In this document: one piece after another, positions 62,868-64,000 of the stretch | Numbering within the stretch: position 1 is the first letter of the stretch | Layout of the letters: the number at the start of each line of letters is the position of its first letter | Source: Umezawaea endophytica | GTDB lineage: Bacteria; Actinomycetota; Actinomycetes; Mycobacteriales; Pseudonocardiaceae | Direction: 5' to 3' | DNA: 64,000 nt | Assembly: GCF_025061645.1 (NCBI RefSeq) | Contig: NZ_JANYMP010000013.1 | Span: forward strand, 124,001 to 188,000 | Program-made: the position numbers and the translations under genes | Notes under the pieces: generated by a model | Database searches by the model: none | What the model saw: the letters and a program-made list of their open reading frames with translations, nothing else | Told to the model about the DNA's origin: nothing

Positions 62868-63719
62868 TCAGTTCCCCAGCCGGACGCCCAACTGCTTGGC
62901 GATCCGATCCCGTTCCGCGGGCGGGAATTCGTTCAGCCACGCGTCCCGACCGCTGACCAGCATCGAGTACCGCGTGCTCGCGGACATCAGGGAACCGACC
63001 CAGTTGCCGCGGTCCGAGTTCCAGAACTTGGTCTCCGTCTCGGCCATCTCGCGGAGGTTGGCGTTGGTCGGCGGTTGGCGGAGCAGGTGGCCCGCGTCGT
63101 TCTCGTAGTGGTCGCCGATCTCCGCGGACGCGACGTCGCCGACCCACCCGTGCGCCGTGCTCACCGGGCGCAGCGCGACGGTGGCCACGCTGATCGGGTA
63201 CTCCTTGGAGATCCGCTTGAGCACCGCGACGGCCTTGGCCCGCTGGCCGGGCACCGACGGCGGGGGCCGCCGCCCGAGTTTCACCGGGACGACGTCGCTG
63301 TGCTGGAAGGCCTCACCGCCGGCCACCGACGACATCCCGCGGGTGACGCCCTGCGGGCCGGTGTCGGAAGCGGTGGCACCGGACGCGGTGGTGAGGCCGG
63401 AGTAGTCGACTCCCCCACCGATACCGCGGAACACCTGGGCCTGCGTCTCATCGATCTGCTGGTAGACGTCGGCGGCCTGGCTCAACCCGATCCGCACGTC
63501 GGTGAAGGACTCGGCACCCTTCGCGACGGCCTCGCGGACCTGGTCAGCGGCGTGCCCGAGGCTCGCGGTGAAAGAGGCCCCGAACACGCCGAACGCGCCA
63601 CCACCGACCGAGCCCTCCACCGTGGTACCCGCCGAAGCCACCTGGTGGGACAGGTTCTCCACGGTGTCAGCGTGCGTTCGCACCTCGCCGACGCTGACGT
63701 TGACTCGATCCACGAACAC
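62868..63719 (-). CDS. EspC-like type VII secretion-associated protein
   Basis: 283 residues (GTG 63719; GTG 63713 also possible). The N-terminus (VNVSVGEVRTHADTVENLSH, FGASFTASLGHAADQVREAV) has the helical pattern of ESX-secreted EspC/WXG-like proteins; a flexible Gly/Ser linker (GGGVDYSGLTTASGATASDT) leads to a C-terminal domain of about 130 residues (KAVAVLKRISKEYPISVATV, WLNEFPPAERDRIAKQLGVR) that I cannot assign. The layout fits a substrate with an effector or toxin-like C-terminus, but no immunity gene is visible in the window. Confidence 0.65.
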   Translation of the reverse strand: MFVDRVNVSVGEVRTHADTVENLSHQVASAGTTVEGSVGGGAFGVFGASFTASLGHAADQVREAVAKGAESFTDVRIGLSQAADVYQQIDETQAQVFRGIGGGVDYSGLTTASGATASDTGPQGVTRGMSSVAGGEAFQHSDVVPVKLGRRPPPSVPGQRAKAVAVLKRISKEYPISVATVALRPVSTAHGWVGDVASAEIGDHYENDAGHLLRQPPTNANLREMAETETKFWNSDRGNWVGSLMSASTRYSMLVSGRDAWLNEFPPAERDRIAKQLGVRLGN

Positions 63720-63864
63720 CCACCCGTCGACGGCGACCGACTTGCCGGAACTCCACCACCCTCTCGCCCTTGAGTACCGCGTGACCAGAGAAGAACCCGC
63801 TTTGCGTACGCCCGGCCCAACGCGAGGCCGAGAACGGCCTAACGAGGCAGGAGAACGACTCGGC

Positions 63865-64000
63865 CTACGAACCGATCGGCGGTGCGGCCGTGACCCCGGA
63901 GTCCGGCACCCCTGCGTAGTCGGGCAGTGCGACACCGTTGATCGCGCGCTCAACCAGCGCGGTGAGCGCCTCCATGTCGAACTCCTGGCTCGACTCCCCA
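63865..64000 (-). CDS. Partial gene at the right edge (C-terminus only)
   Basis: The last 45 codons of a leftward gene: ESSQEFDMEALTALVERAIN, then ALPDYAGVPDSGVTAAPPIG and one more residue before TAG at 63865-63867. The start lies beyond the window. Family not recognised. It ends about 145 bases upstream of the EspC-like gene and may be co-transcribed with it, as EspC-like genes often follow YbaB-like or other small ESX-associated genes. Confidence 0.55.
   Translation of the reverse strand, partial: GESSQEFDMEALTALVERAINGVALPDYAGVPDSGVTAAPPIGS

Noticed and set aside
1-64000. CRISPR arrays, tRNA/rRNA genes or intact IS elements
   Set aside because: I looked for repeat-spacer patterns, tRNA-like CCA/T-loop segments and transposase motifs and found none I could support.

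Overview
This window is about 70% GC with strong third-position G/C bias. It has SARP, XRE, WYL and TetR regulators, type VII secretion-type genes and pervasive ATGA/GTGA stop-start overlaps. These features fit a filamentous actinobacterium, most likely of the Pseudonocardiales (Actinosynnema/Saccharothrix/Lentzea-like). That placement is an inference from style, not from a marker gene. I saw no tRNA, rRNA, CRISPR array or intact insertion sequence.

Region 1 (1-12.2 kb, minus strand) is a tightly overlapping phosphonate biosynthetic operon that runs off the left edge. PEP mutase (complete EDK-x5-NS signature) and phosphonopyruvate decarboxylase make phosphonoacetaldehyde. The same transcript carries a split transketolase, two aminotransferases (class III and IV), a crotonyl-CoA carboxylase/reductase-type enzyme, an acetyltransferase, an enolase relative with altered catalytic residues, a PhyH-type oxygenase, an MFS exporter and the N-terminal part of a LanB-like protein. 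I know of no described phosphonate pathway with this combination. A divergent 57-residue DUF397-like peptide gene with its own terminator, and a LuxR-type regulator, lie just outside.

Region 2 (13.6-24.9 kb): a beta-lactamase-fold hydrolase; an SDP-type antimicrobial-peptide operon (very short precursor, SdpA, SdpB, tandem GNAT) divergent from a large SARP/NB-ARC/TPR regulator; a WYL regulator/epoxide hydrolase pair; and a saccharopine-dehydrogenase-like gene divergent from a TetR gene with an inverted-repeat operator.

Region 3 (25-34.3 kb) is a conflict/signalling island. One operon encodes a pseudokinase with an N-terminal RHIM-like repeat motif, a UPF1-like SF1 helicase and a winged-helix protein. 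Facing it is an NLR-like (NB-ARC + TPR) system split into two ORFs at a GTGA overlap, with the same motif at the N-terminus of one product and a SEC-C zinc motif at the C-terminus of the other.

Region 4 (34.5-48.5 kb): an acyltransferase-like protein, a lectin-glycosyltransferase fusion, a DUF4082/deacetylase-like protein, a C-glycoside catabolism operon (oxidase, two-subunit C-deglycosidase, MFS, TetR), an XRE regulator with an SDR, and a second WYL/epoxide hydrolase pair.

Region 5 (48.5-64 kb): decayed genes, a complete Wadjet (JetABCD) plasmid-defence operon, a membrane-anchored beta-propeller protein, uncharacterised small proteins, a fumarylacetoacetase-family/MFS/TetR operon with tandem operator repeats, and an EspC-like type VII secretion-associated gene with another partial gene at the right edge.
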